Positions 48,324 to 59,659 of a DNA stretch of 64,000 nucleotides are shown here, piece after piece. A model generated the notes under the pieces. That model made no database searches, had not been told where the DNA came from, and saw only the letters and a list, made by a program, of their open reading frames with translations. Position 1 is the stretch's first letter. Each line of letters starts with the position of its first letter. A program made the position numbers and the translations under genes. The DNA comes from Lunularia cruciata (Eukaryota; Streptophyta; Marchantiopsida; Lunulariales; Lunulariaceae): positions 54,789,034 to 54,853,033 of the forward strand of contig OX419762.1 of the NCBI GenBank assembly GCA_948567375.1, written 5' to 3'.

Positions 48324-48870
48324 TGTGGCACTTTAGAGTCTATGTATGATTTATGTGTGAGTTGTGCTTCTATAGTGTATGATGTTGACAGTGATGTATG
48401 TTGTGTAGCAATGTATATATGCACAATAGTTGTCATGCCATTTGTAGTGTCACATCTAGATTTCTCGGACACTGGAGTTACAGTGATAGAGTTATTTCAA
48501 CAATTCCTCAGAGACTACTTTCCAACGGTCAGATTTTGTGTTTGGGGTACGAACTTCACGTTGGGGCCCACCGTCACTTTGCACCATTTGCACCGTTGAG
48601 TGTGCCATCAGCGGGACCATTAGGGTTCAGACCTAGCTCAAGTCCAAGGGGTATACTTTCAAAGTGCAGCTCTAGAGAGCTCACTTCTCTGATGTTGAGC
48701 CTTCGAGTTCCTGGCTATGGTGGACAGAGGCCGGTGAGCATCACTTGGATTCTCTATGCTTGAGTGGGTGTGGCTTGACCGTAATCAATGCCCAGTTGTT
48801 GGCAGTTTATAGAGTGATAGATCAAGTATTGATCTTAGTTGAGTTGAGTTGAGAGTGGTAAAAAATCTGA
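48324..48870 (+). repeat. B2 3' LTR
   Basis: It starts TGTGGCACTTTAGAG right after the purine tract. The right part matches 28890-29180 upstream of B1. The end is uncertain, because a second copy of the first 105 bp begins at 48875. Confidence 0.6.
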
Positions 48871-48874
48871 TTAT

Positions 48875-48981
48875 TGTGGCACTTTAGAGTCTATGTATGA
48901 CTTATGTTGTGCTTCTATAGTGTATGATGTTGACAGCGATGTATGTTGTGTAGCAATGTATATACGCACAACATTGATCCA
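48875..48981 (+). repeat. Second copy of the B LTR head
   Basis: The sequence from TGTGGCACTTTAGAG to gtatatacgcacaac repeats 48324-48430 with few differences. It is followed directly by a scrap of B RT leader (48990-49065, compare 37780-37860). Confidence 0.75.
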
Positions 48982-49234
48982 AGCTTTACAAGAATAGAAA
49001 GACATAGAGTTAGGAGGTTCTTGAAGAGTTACACTAGTTGTTTTGCCTTAGTATGAAGGATTGCCTTAGTATTTGGAAGTTGGTATGAAATATTGAATTA
49101 CTAACAAGTTTAATAATGTTTATATTATCTGCATATAAGATTACAGAATCATAAAATATACATCCCATACCATGTAATAAAGTGTGAAGCCAAATTGATT
49201 CACATGAAGTATTAGTGATATCTTTATATTTTAC

Positions 49235-50350
49235 TTATGTGGATGATAAAGCAACAATAGATGACTTCTTTGATGACCAACTATTTGTAGAACTTCCAAG
49301 GCTAAAGACATATCCTAAAAACATAAAATGATATGATTCTTTGATCTTGAGCACTTTATGCTCAGTCCAGATCAATAAAACTATGTAGAATGATGGCCTT
49401 AAATGATGACCTACCACTTAAATGTTGAAAACCAAATTGGATAGTAGAATTCACATATTGTATACTTCTTCTAACCATGTCAAGATGTGGCTTTCTTGGT
49501 GCTTGTATCAAATTGGCTCACTAGTCCAACAACATAGCTTAAATCTGGTCTAGTAAGAGTCAAATAAATCAGAATTTCAACAATCTGTATGTATATACTT
49601 GGATCAACTAAAAAATCACCATCCTTGGCATTTAACTTAACAAAATTTGGAAGAGGAGTAGAAATAGGCTTACAAGTCATCATAGCAAACTTATTTCTCT
49701 AACCCTTTGAGAGACTATTGATGCTGCAGTAACCAAAGGTCATTGAAGTCTTGAATAAACTCAATACCCAAGACATATATGAGTTCTCCTAGGTCCTTCA
49801 TGTTAAACTTTCTCTTCAACTAATCTTGTAATTGCATAATGAGATCTTGAAAGTTACTTTTGATGATCAAATCATCAACATAGATTAGTAATAAAACCAT
49901 ATTTTCACCAGCTTGTACAAGGCATGTACTATGTGTAGCAAAGAACAAAACTACACACTCAATATCAAATGGATAAAAGATATGAATTTATCTTGGTATT
50001 CCAAACTTGTGGAGCTTGCTTAAGTCCATAAAGATACTTTTCTTTTGCATATCTTAGATCTTCATATACAAGTGGTTGTATCATGTAAAACTCCTCTTCC
50101 AAATCTCCATTGAGGAAAGCATTATTAAAGTGATAGAGATTCCACTTATTTACAGTGGCCAAAGTTTAGAGAAAACAAATCAATGACAAGTTGGCAACAT
50201 GGTTGAATTTATCCTAATCTAAAAAATTCACATGCAGCAAACGTTTTTCTTACTAAGAGGTAAATCCACCAACTCTCATGTTTGTTGATGATGTAGTGCT
50301 GCAACTTCAAGCTCCATAGCTTGTACCCAATCTACATGATACATAGCTCC
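49235..50350 (-). pseudogene. Ty1/copia pol relic (RT and RNase H)
   Basis: Read on the minus strand from right to left: VDWVQAMELEVAALHH (50270-50340, start of the RT domain), NAFLNGDLEEEFYM, YLYGLKQAPQVWNTKI (49965-50162), the catalytic box YVDDLII (about 49868-49888), CKPISTPLPNFVKL with LTRPDLSYVVGLVSQF (49480-49683), and RNase H GYVFSLGSSTNSW, SKKSSIVALSST (49235-49417). All are classic copia motifs. Stops and shifts separate the pieces. Gag, protease and integrase are not visible, so the element is internally deleted. Confidence 0.85.
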
Positions 50351-50720
50351 CTCAAAAGAATTTTTTCTCTTTCTTGTATAACCTTTACATACATCCATGG
50401 TGTTGGGCTGAAAACCCTTCAACTTGAAAAAAGTCAACCCTTACACTTGTCCTTAGTAGTTCAATCTGAGATGCACTAATGGTAGCCATGTCTAAGATTA
50501 ATTGGAATTTCTAAATTAAGTAGTTTACTTACCATTTGTAGTAATGAGAATTAGAAAAGAGAAGGAGAATTAGAAATAATATTTTGGGACAAATTAAAGA
50601 GTAATTTCCTATGAGTTGAGAGACATGGATGGATGGAATGCTTTTTGGCACCTTGTCTTGACCAAGAATTTACAAATGGATGAGATTGAATACAAGTTAC
50701 ATGAATTCTAAGTTCCTACA

Positions 50721-50732
50721 GATCTGATACCA
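50721..50732 (-). promoter_or_regulatory. Possible copia primer binding site (initiator Met tRNA)
   Basis: On the minus strand, TGGTATCAGATC differs in one base from the common TGGTATCAGAGC. It lies upstream of the copia relic in the right orientation, so the LTR would extend to the right from 50733. Confidence 0.5.
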
Positions 50733-50780
50733 TATTACAAAGTGATGATACCCAATTTCATCAAATAATGTTCCTCTAAA

Positions 50781-51010
50781 CACAAGTCCTACTCTAATAT
50801 ATATAAGGAAAAAATTATATAAAATGAAAATGTAGATACAAATGTTCATCAAAGAATGGTTTGTGGACATGAGTCCTACTAGGAAGAAAAAGTATAAAAA
50901 ATGAAAGTGGAGATAATAAAGTTCATCAAAGAATGGCATGGGCTCACAAGTCCTACTCCATTATATATAGGAGAAAAAAATTTCAAAAGAATGCGGGACA
51001 TGTGTCCTAC
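50781..51010 (+). repeat. Three to four imperfect tandem repeats of about 80 bp
   Basis: Units at 50781, 50866 and 50945, and a partial one at 50998, share (c)acaagtcctact, tatataaggaaaaa and gttcatcaaagaatgg. They lie where the 5' LTR of the copia relic is expected. Confidence 0.65.
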
Positions 51011-52004
51011 TCTTGTCTTGATCTTGGCTAAAAGCCAGCTTTTGCTTAACCTCTACTTCTACTAGCTCTCTACAATACTACTACTTTTGAGATCTTGAGA
51101 CCATAGTAAGCTTACCACTTAGCTCCTAACCAATTGCATACTAACCAAAGAACATTAGGGCTAGTCCTAACCTTGAATACCTTTCCAAAATTTCAACTTG
51201 TTCTTTCCTTAGTTATTGATATGGTGACCTAGGCTTACTCCTACCACTTAGACCAGAGAGGTCCAATCAAGGACCAAGCCAAGACCATCTTGTCAAAATC
51301 TATGCACATTGCACAAGGAAAGAAAAAAATGATTGAGGGAGGAAATTGACAAGCCTCCTACTAACCACTACTCCTACATCCAATGATGATACACTTTTGC
51401 TTAAGGATAATCTACTACCCCCATACTTAGCCCTATCTAATTTCAAATTTCAAATTAACTGTCCTAAATGATGGGTCTTCCTCTATGACACTAACATTTG
51501 TCCTTAGCTTCATGCAATGTCATTTTCTTCACTTATTTTATATCACATATTTACAATTGAATTGCATATACATTGATTACAAGGTGGATGACCAAAGAGA
51601 TGCATAATTATATGGTTTGGACCTTGGTTGGGCTATGCTTGCTAATTATTACCAATTCAAGTCCCCAATTGTCCTTATTATGTGGTTTTTTGCTCTCATG
51701 ACCGCTTTATTTTGTGCAACATCTTAATTTGGGTCATGGTTTGGCCACTTGATATAACATATCCTCACACTTTCTACTTATTCCTCCATGGTAATTTGGG
51801 GTTTAGGGTTGGTAATGAGGATCCACTGCCTTTATCTTCTCTTTGTTGCCTCCTTAGTAGTTTGGATTGAGTCAACCTTCTCAATAACTATCTCCACCAA
51901 AGATTGCACTTGCTCAATTGATGTTGACTTACCTTCAACTAGAGGGTCCTTGATTTCCATATTGGGATGATTCCTCTTTATTGATGGGGTTTGGAAGGAG
52001 ATCT
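51011..52004. other. No recognisable feature
   Basis: Only short open frames without motifs. It is possibly the flank or rest of the copia LTR. Confidence 0.4.
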
Positions 52005-52048
52005 ATGAGCTGTTCTATCTTTCACTCAAGATTAACCTCTAATGGGTT
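52005..52048 (-). repeat. Scrap of a family A LTR end
   Basis: The stretch resembles the first 44 bp of the reversed A LTR (tatgagc...tttcactcaagattaacctctaatgg). It ends where C4 starts, so C4 probably inserted into an older A LTR. Confidence 0.5.
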
Positions 52049-52638
52049 TGTGATAACCAAACAACTATCACTTTTGTGGTAATCAGGAAAATAAAGTTTG
52101 TTGCCGCAAAGATACAAATAAAAAATGATCAAATACAAAGACAAATGATAACAAGTAGTTCTTCTTGGTTGCATCTTTAATCTCTGAAGTAGAAACCACA
52201 CCCAAAAGAGAGTAACAAGCATTGATCATAGTCTTATCATGAATTAACACTCATTATTCACAACTCCATCAAATCTTTTCAAACAAACTTGATTGTGATG
52301 ATTCAGATTCTCCCAAAGATGGCTACTTCACTGTAAAGCACCTTTGCCTCAAAATTGTGTTCCACCCCTCCACTGAAGGCACAACTTCCTTGATTGAAAT
52401 TGATTTGCATCAACTTAACACTGCACTCACAAATGCAAAATACTACCAACACTACAATTCTTCTCAAATCTGTCAAGGCATTGCTTTAATTGCACTTCAT
52501 TTAGGATCAAACACACAAAATGAAGATCATAGCTATGGAATGCAACATCCAACAAGAACATAGACTTGTACTTAAAATTTCACTCAATACTCACAAGCAC
52601 ACCCACAAAGTTGATACTTGGAATTAAGCTCAAGGGAC
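52049..52638 (-). mobile_element. C4: left part (most of the 3' block)
   Basis: It starts TGTGATAACC (family TGTGACAACC). It is interrupted by A3 at 52638, and the block resumes at 59660 and ends at 59825. Joined length is about 755 bp, like the intact blocks. The ORF follows to the right on the minus strand. Confidence 0.75.
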
Positions 52639-52766
52639 TGTGAGCCGGCCTGTCTCTCACTCAAGATGAACCTCTGATGGCTATTATGGTAACGCACCAT
52701 GGACTAAGAAGGCAAGGAACCCCAACTCCATCATACTCCTCCAAGGCTAACACTCCAAGACTCAAG

Positions 52767-54121
52767 ACCCAATCACCTTCTTTGAAAGGCTCCACCTTCT
52801 TCTTGTCTTGCCTCTTATCATAGCTCTCCTTTTGTTTCCTTTGGGCTTGCTCCACTCAAACCATAGCAACTGCTCTTGCCTCTTCCAACTCCATGAGTTG
52901 ATCCTTCCTTGACTTCTCTGCATCACCTCCTTGTGCTTTCTTCAATCTCCTATGAATGCTTTGGAAGGTAGGAAGATCAAACTGAATAGGTAAGGTAGAC
53001 TCAATACCATACACCAATTGAAATGGAGAATATCCAGTGGAAGTTTTCATGGTTGTCCTATACTCCCACAAAACTGCATGAATCCTCTTGTCCCAATGAT
53101 GTTTAGCCCCCTCCATTTCTGCATCTTTGGCCAACATCATGCACAAGGTCTGATTGGTTCTCTCTGCCAAGCCATTGGAATTTGGCTTATAGGATGTAGT
53201 TACTCTATGTGTGATAGAGAAATGTCGTAGCATGGCTGTAGTAATGCTTCCTGTAAACTCTCCTCCTCTATCAGAAACCAACTCCAAAGGGCATCCAAAC
53301 CTAGTGATAATGCGTTCATAAAGAAATCTACCCACTTCATCTTCATTCTTGTCCCTCAATGGTCTAGCCTCAACCCACTTGGTAAGGTAATCAGTAACTA
53401 CCACAATGTACCAATTGTTCCTCGGGGTTCTATTGAGAGGACCTACAAAATCAATTCCCCACTTCTCAAAAGGTCCTAGCAATGGAATTGATCTAAGTGG
53501 TGGAGTGGATGTAGACTTTCTAGCAAAAGCTTGACAAACATGACAAGTTTTGCAATAATCAAGACAATCCTTGAAAATCCCTCTCCAATGGTAACCTGCA
53601 TCTAGAATCTTGAAAGCAGTCACCTTTCCTGCAAAGTGTCCTCCACATACTAAACCTTCATGAAACTCCTTTATGAGTAGGATAGACTCTTCCTTACCCA
53701 CTGCTCTTCGAAGTAGACCATCTGCTCCTTGGTGAAAAAGAATATCCTCCACCATTGTGTAAGGTCTAGATCTTGCTGCAAGGGCCTTCCTCTCCCTAGC
53801 ATGCATCCCTTCTGGATAGTTACCTTTTGTCACAAAATCCACAATCTCCTTGTACTCCATTGGAACCTCTTGAGTGACTGAGATTGTCATGAGCTCCTCA
53901 TCCGGGAAGGAGTCATCCACTGGCTCATCTCCATCATGATCATAGGCTCTAGATAATAAATCAGCATTTGCATGTTTCTTTCCTGGCCTATCTTCAATGG
54001 TGTAGTCATACTCAGACAAGAGTATCATCCACCTTGCTAGTCTCCCTTCAACATTAGGCTTGTTGAAGATGTACTTCAAAGCCTTGTGATCCGTGACAAT
54101 GGTGGCTTTCCCTCCAATCAA
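52767..54121 (-). pseudogene. A3 RNase H end and integrase (C-terminus deleted)
   Basis: The 421-residue frame (54121-52856) holds KYIFNKPNVEGRLARW, DYTIEDRPGKKHANADLLSR, HHCC (FHEGLVCGGHFAGK, CKTCHVCQ) and a complete DDE core: GIDFVGPLN, ELVSDRGGEFTG, SNGLAERTNQTL. A stop near 52856 follows ARAVAMV. The next piece (52855-52767) gives KESYDKRQDKKKVEPFKEGDW and then runs into LTR sequence, so the GPF module is lost. Confidence 0.85.
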
Positions 54122-55521
54122 GTAGTGTCTAAATTCTTGAGACCAAAGATCACTGCCAACCCTTCTCTCTCCGTGACAGAGTAGTTCTTCTCTGCTGAAA
54201 CCATCTGCCTACTAGCATAAGCTATTGGATGATCATGCCCATCTTGGTCTAATTGACTAAGAGTGCATCCTATAGCTACATTAGAAGCATCAGTGTAGAG
54301 GATGAAAGGTTTACTCCAATCAGGTTTAGCAAGAATTGGAGCTACAACAAGGGATTGCTTGAGCTCCTCAAAAGCTTTGAGAGCCTCCTTGTCTTCCAAA
54401 ATCACCATGTAATCTACACCCTTCTTCATGTAGATGGTCAATGCATAAGCCTTGTTAGAAAATGAGAAGATGAACCTCCTATAGTACCCAACCATCCCCA
54501 AGAATTGGCGGAACTTTGTCAAGCTTGAAGGGAATGGAAGGTCTGAGATTTTCCTCACCTTCTCAAGATCAATTGCTATTCCATCCTTGGAGATGATATG
54601 CCCCAAAAGTAGACCTTCTTCACATCCAAAAATGCAGTTCTCTGGGTTGAGTGATGCATTTGCCTCATCCAAGCGTTGCAAGACTTTGATTAGGTGCTCA
54701 AAGTGCTCTTGCTTGCTCCCATAGACATAAAAGTCATCAATGAAATCTCTCACAAATTTCCCAATGAAAGGTTCAAATACCTTGTTCATGAACTGTTGGA
54801 ATGTGGCTGGAGCATTGCAAAGCCCAAAAGGCATGACCTTGAAAGCGTAAGTTCCCCAAGGTGTGGGTAATGTGGTGAGTTGTTGATGCTCTGGTGCAAT
54901 CTTGATTTGGTTATATCCACTATAACCATCTCCAAAACTGTACCTCTCATGACCTGCAACCTCCTCCAAGATCTCATCAATGAATGGCAATGGGTAGTAG
55001 TCCTTCTTGGTAACAGCATTGAGCTTCTTGTAATCCACACATACCCGAAGCTTGCCATTCTTTTTCTTCACAATGATAATTGGAGACACCCATTCTGAAT
55101 TCTCCACCTCAAAGATAAATCCAGCTTCCTTGAGCTTATCAATCTCCTCCTTCACAACCAAAGATATTGGTGGGCTAATGCGACGTTGCTTTTGGCGGAT
55201 TGGTCTTGCATGTGACTCCACCTCTATCTTGTGCTCCTCCAAGGTGACTTCCTTCAAATCCTTGTAACTAAAAGCAAACACATGGATGAATTTGCGGAAA
55301 ATCTCCTCAAATCTCACCTTCTCCTCCTTGGTAACATTTGGGCCATACTTGAGCGTAGATAACCTTCTCTCTACCTCCTCAAGTGTCAATGGTGATTTAT
55401 CTGGGTCCTTCAAAACCTCAGGCTTAGGTGCAAAATCCATAGCACACAAAGGATACACATCTGAATCAGATTCAGATTCATCCTCCTCCGTGGAAGTCTC
55501 CTCTTCCATGCTTGTGTTCAT
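54118..55521 (-). pseudogene. A3 reverse transcriptase and RNase H start
   Basis: A 467-residue frame. The acidic linker (MEEETSTEEDESESDSD) is followed by RT: KLRVCVDYKKLNAVTKKDYYPLPF (positions near 55030), FKVMPFGLCNAPATF, the catalytic box RDFIDDFYVYGS and PSSLTKFRQFLGMVGYYRRF. RNase H follows: PFILYTDASNVAIG with the catalytic Asp, YASRQMVSAEKNYSVTEREG. One deleted base near 54132 shifts the frame after VIFGLKN. This is the longest intact enzyme stretch of the family. Confidence 0.88.
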
Positions 55522-55536
55522 ACTTGAAGCTCCTTC

Positions 55537-56454
55537 TTAAGAATCTGATTCCCAATAATCAAAAGATGGTGTATCTGAATGTGAAGTGTTGGTGGTGTTA
55601 GTCACACGAACAGTGAGTCTATGGTTTGATGGCCCAATCCTCAAATACCCTTTGTGCCATCGATCAGTTGTGCGTGCTGCTCTCAACCATGGCCTCCCAA
55701 GAAGTAAGTCATAGCTTGAATCCTTCAAGACTTGGAAAGTCATGAGATTTTGAATTCCCATAACTGAAACTACCACCTTATCCATCACCCCTACTGGTCA
55801 AACTTGTTGCTTGTTTGCCATGCTCACCACAAATGTTGAAGGTCTTGAGGGTATCATACCCAACTTCTTCATCAACCTTTCTAACATGGCATTCACTGCT
55901 GATCCTCCATCAACCAATGCATCCTTGATGTTGTGACCATTCACTCTCACATCAATCTTGGAGGCATATTCACAAGCTTCCCATGGTGCTGGCTTGGCAT
56001 CCACCACCCCCATTGATACTGGAACTTTTGCCTTCTTCTTCTTCTTGCTCCTTGTAGAACTCAAACCACCTCTAAGCTCCTTTCTCAAGGTAGGGTTCAA
56101 AGCAATTAATTGGCCCGCTGTGATGTTAGCCTTGTGACTACTAACATCCTCCAACACATTGTAGTTCCATTGTTGCTTTGAGATCAAGAAGTCCTCCATC
56201 CCCAACTTCTTCCTTGGAGTCTTTGTTGTTGATGGTGTTGAGGTGCGAGTGCTCCTAGTAGACATAGGAGTATCTTTGCTTGAAGTAAATCCTTGAGAAG
56301 AGTGAACATCCTCTGCAAAACGAGCTCTCTTCTTCTCTTGTGCCAAAAGCTCCAAATTAAGACCCTTGGAGTTTGAGCACTCTCCCTTCTCATACTTGCT
56401 CTCAACCACATCTATGGATGCTATCTCCTTACCTTTGTTGGGATTAGGAGCCAC
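55537..56454 (-). pseudogene. A3 gag-protease linker and protease
   Basis: Frame 56454-55798 runs from NPNKGKEIASIDVVESKYE through TRSTRTSTPSTTKTPRKK to the protease active site ALVDGGSAVNAML (catalytic Asp present) and PSRPSTFVVSMANKQQV, then a stop. Frame 55788-55537 continues with DKVVVSVMGIQNLMTFQV and SYDLLLGRPWLRAARTTDRW. The stop near 55797 is a Gln/Arg-type nonsense change at the place where A2 reads QPVGVMDK. Confidence 0.8.
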
Positions 56455-57407
56455 TTGGGTTTCACTACCTCTCTCTTTCCCTCTATTGGCTCCCTCATAA
56501 CTCCTTCCTCCATGGTAAGTGGAATTTGGGCAATTCCTTTGGATATGGCCTCTTCCTCCACAACCAAAATAATTTCTATCATTGAAATTGTTGGCTGGTT
56601 GGCTGAATAGGTGGTTCCATAACTCCTAGGCCCTCTCCCTACATTCTGATCCACCCCTCTCTTCTCCTATAGTTGCACCACATTGATCTTGAGATCCGCA
56701 AGTTGTTCTGTGATGGTTTGGAGTGGATCTTTTGGTGGAGGTGCAAGAACTGGAGCAACTACTACTTGTGGTGCAACCCTTGTCACCAAAGTATCAGAAG
56801 TTCCACCATACTTGTAGCCTTGAGGAGGATGCACAACCTCCTTCACCACCAAATCACTCTCATCCCCTTCCAAACTCTCCTCCATACGAATTGCGATCTT
56901 GATAGCTTCAACCTTGGAAGAAGGTTTCTCATATCTCACCTTGCTTCTAATTTGTGGTCTCAATCCTCCCACAAAATTCTTGGTGAGCATGGCCCCTATG
57001 CCAATCATTGTAGTCTCCACATCATCCCCACCCTTCCTCAACACTATGCGAAATCTAGACTCCAACTTTTCCACTCTTTCCACATAGACCCTCACTTTCT
57101 CTCCATCTCCTTGCTTGAGAAATGTAACCTCACTCATCAATCTCTCATAACTCTCATCAGGAAGAAAGTTCTCAATGAGTGCTGAAGTCAAAGTCTCCCA
57201 AGACTCCTCTTCCCCCTCTCTCCTCTCTCTCTTTTGGTATTCTAACTCATACCATGTAAGTGCTGCATCCTCGAAGAAATCTGGTAATAATGAGGCCCAC
57301 TCATTCTTCCTCCTCTCATTGTTTCCTTTGCAAGCTCTCTTGAAGTCTCTCACAAAGGCCTCCACATCTTCTCCATCCTTGCCAAAGAAAACCGGAAGTT
57401 TCCCCAT
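56421..57407 (-). pseudogene. A3 gag
   Basis: The start is the ATG at 57405-57407, giving MGKLPVFFGKDGEDVEAF. The 246-residue frame covers the capsid-like region (WASLLPDFFEDAALTWYELEY, LPDESYERLMSEVTFLKQ) to ADLKINVVQL, then a stop. The nucleocapsid part (56654-56460) is shifted by a deletion near 56610. In its proper frame the knuckle is NYFGCGGRGHIQRNC, again with Tyr in place of the first Cys. Confidence 0.82.
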
Positions 57408-57642
57408 CTTAACCCCTCACTATCTTTCTTTTCTCTCAATTTTTTTTTCCTCTTTTCTTTTCTCTCACTCTATAACTAATAGAGTATATACATGACTAAC
57501 ACCATCTGAGAATAATCCACTCTAGGGAACACAAAAGGTTCAGGTTGCTCCAAGATTTCTATAGCAACATCAAATCCTAGAGTGCATATTAATCTAACTC
57601 TCATGGATAGTTTATCCATAAGTTGAAAGATTATCTCCATCA

Positions 57643-58140
57643 CTAATCTTGAGAACTAGCTGATGAAGGTGGTAGTATTTCTGTAGCTGTACTAAGACTC
57701 TCTCCAAGATCCTTCACCAAAGTTTCCAAAAGTGCTTTTACTCCACTACACTCATATCCTTTTGGAAGTCCTTCAACTCCACAAACCTCACACAACTCCT
57801 TGGTCTTAGATCTTCTCCCTCCCAATCTTGGTGAAGAAGGTCCAACATGCAAACCCAAGTCAAGTAAGCCTCTCCTTTCCCTCAATCTCTTGCTCTCAAA
57901 GGTCAATGGACATGAACTTGCCTTATGTCCCTTCTCTCCACATAGAAAGCACTTAGACTCACTCTTTCCTCCAAGTGGTGTAGGTTTTTGGATCCTCTCA
58001 ACACTCTCTTCAAATTCTATTGTAAACTCTCTTTTCCTCAAATCCACCCCTACAATCACCTCAAACCCTTGGGGAACCTTGCATAATCTCAATTTCCACT
58101 CTTGATGACCCTCCATGTTCCCCAAGATGAATCTAAACAC
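57643..58140 (-). CDS. A3 leader ORF with zinc knuckle, upstream of gag
   Basis: A 165-residue frame homologous to 45295-45759 in A2. It contains KLRLCKVPQGFEVIVGVDLRKREF, CFLCGEKGHKASSC (CX2CX4HX4C), then LGLHVGPSSPRLGGRRSK, CEVCGVEGLPKGYEC and a Ser-rich end. It ends 235 bp before the gag ATG. The likely N-terminal extension lies in another frame (58318-58089: GRPGVVIKCGKFQRTVTYWLGDL, SMFECLDSSWG), joined at a run of four G. Both copies have kept this ORF open although gag-pol has decayed. No known function is recognised. Confidence 0.62.
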   Translation of the reverse strand: MFRFILGNMEGHQEWKLRLCKVPQGFEVIVGVDLRKREFTIEFEESVERIQKPTPLGGKSESKCFLCGEKGHKASSCPLTFESKRLRERRGLLDLGLHVGPSSPRLGGRRSKTKELCEVCGVEGLPKGYECSGVKALLETLVKDLGESLSTATEILPPSSASSQD

Positions 58141-58954
58141 TCAAACATGCTTTTTGTTGATCTCAAACTTCTCATGCATGAGAACTCCACTTTGCAGAAT
58201 TGACCCTTCCTCACAATGTCACTCAAATCTCCCAACCAATATGTCACAGTCCTCTGAAATTTTCCACACTTGATCACAACTCCAGGGCGTCCCTCCCTCT
58301 TAAATTTTAGATCTTTTTATCAAGCCGTTTGGCCTAGACACCTTTCTATTCAGCACCCATATTTCAGATTTGGTCTGAAAACCACCCCCCTCACTTCAAA
58401 AACTCATAACGCCCTGCGCAAAAATGATCTCTCTCTAATTTGTGTGGCAGCAGGTAGGATACAATGCACTGAATTTTCTTGGAAATTTGCAGGACAATTC
58501 ACTGAAAATTGAAGAAATGGCAGACTCTGTACAATTTTCCAGAGAGCATGCAGTTGCGGGAGCACTTTACCCTATCAACTTTCAAAAATTCTAGCCTAGT
58601 GCGCATAGAAGCTCTCAAAATAATTTCAAGTGTGCTAAATGAAAGATAACCCAAGCTATCATGTGTATAAATCTCAAGTCTAGATCTTCAACTTGAGATT
58701 TTGCTAAAAATCACCTTAATCCCCAAAATCTACAATCCACCTCACACAATCTCTCCAATTCATCTCATGTGTACAAGATGTACAAAATCATCTCAAAGAC
58801 ATCATAATGAACTACAGGGTATACAAATGGGTCTTGGTTCTCTAACATAAGTTCAGCCCTCTCCTCTCCTAATGTTCTCTCCAAGTGAGCTCTCATAGCC
58901 TCCTTCTGCCTAATGTAGAATTGGACGCGGAACATTATCTTGCCTTCTAGAGAG

Positions 58955-58972
58955 GTCCCGGCAATGGAACCA
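58955..58972 (-). promoter_or_regulatory. A3 primer binding site
   Basis: On the minus strand, TGGTTCCATTGCCGGGAC starts 4 bp after the LTR. It is the same Asp-tRNA-like site as in A2 with one G-to-A change. Confidence 0.6.
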
Positions 58973-58976
58973 AAAA

Positions 58977-59655
58977 TGTGAGCCAGCCTGTCTCTCACTC
59001 AGGATAAACCTCTGATGGCTATTATGGTAGCGTACCATGGACTAAGAAGGCAAGGAACCCCAACTCCATCATACTCCTCCAAGGCTAACACTCCAAGACT
59101 CAAGACATTGCTCACTAGAGAACTCAATGAGAGAGAGATAGTTGCAAATGAAAGGATGATGAGTACCTCCTCACCCCTTGTTTATATACTTGTGAAATAG
59201 TTACGTACCAAAGTTACTAATTACCGTAGTAACTCAAGTTACTAGACTAAAAGTCAAGTAAAGTCAAAAAGTAGAAAGGAATATCCATTCACATGGGCAT
59301 ATTCCCCTTATCTTGACCCAACCACTAAAGCAAGGATTCCTTCACATGGGCTATCCTTGGACTAAAGAAGAATCCAAAACAAAAAGGCTTACGGGCCCAA
59401 GAGTTCTCAACTCTTTCTCCAAAGCCAAACACCTAGGAATAATACCAAGTCAACACACTAAAATCCAAAATAGTGGTGCTCATCTTTTCTACTTCCTCTC
59501 AAGTAAGGTCCCATCTATCTTAGCTATGACTAACTTTAGCTAACCATGACTAATATAGAACCATCCTTTATCTCTATATAAATAATATCTCTTAAGTACT
59601 TGTAATACCAAGCTAAATATCACAATACCACACACATGCACAAATGGGTGTTACA
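58977..59655 (-). repeat. A3 5' LTR
   Basis: The LTR is 679 bp, TGTGAGCC...GTTACA as read on the plus strand, closely matching the A2 LTRs. Its outer end is followed by the GGAC target duplication. Confidence 0.92.
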
Positions 59656-59659
59656 GGAC

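Larger units (their letters stand above)
52639..59655 (-). mobile_element. A3: family A gypsy element with deleted 3' end
   Basis: It is flanked by GGAC at 52635-52638 and 59656-59659. The 5' LTR (58977-59655) is complete. Of the 3' LTR only 128 bp remain (52639-52766), fused directly to integrase sequence, so the rest of the LTR, the purine tract and the integrase C-terminus are deleted. Coding content is otherwise the best preserved of family A, with long open frames for gag, PR-RT-RH and INT. Confidence 0.9.
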
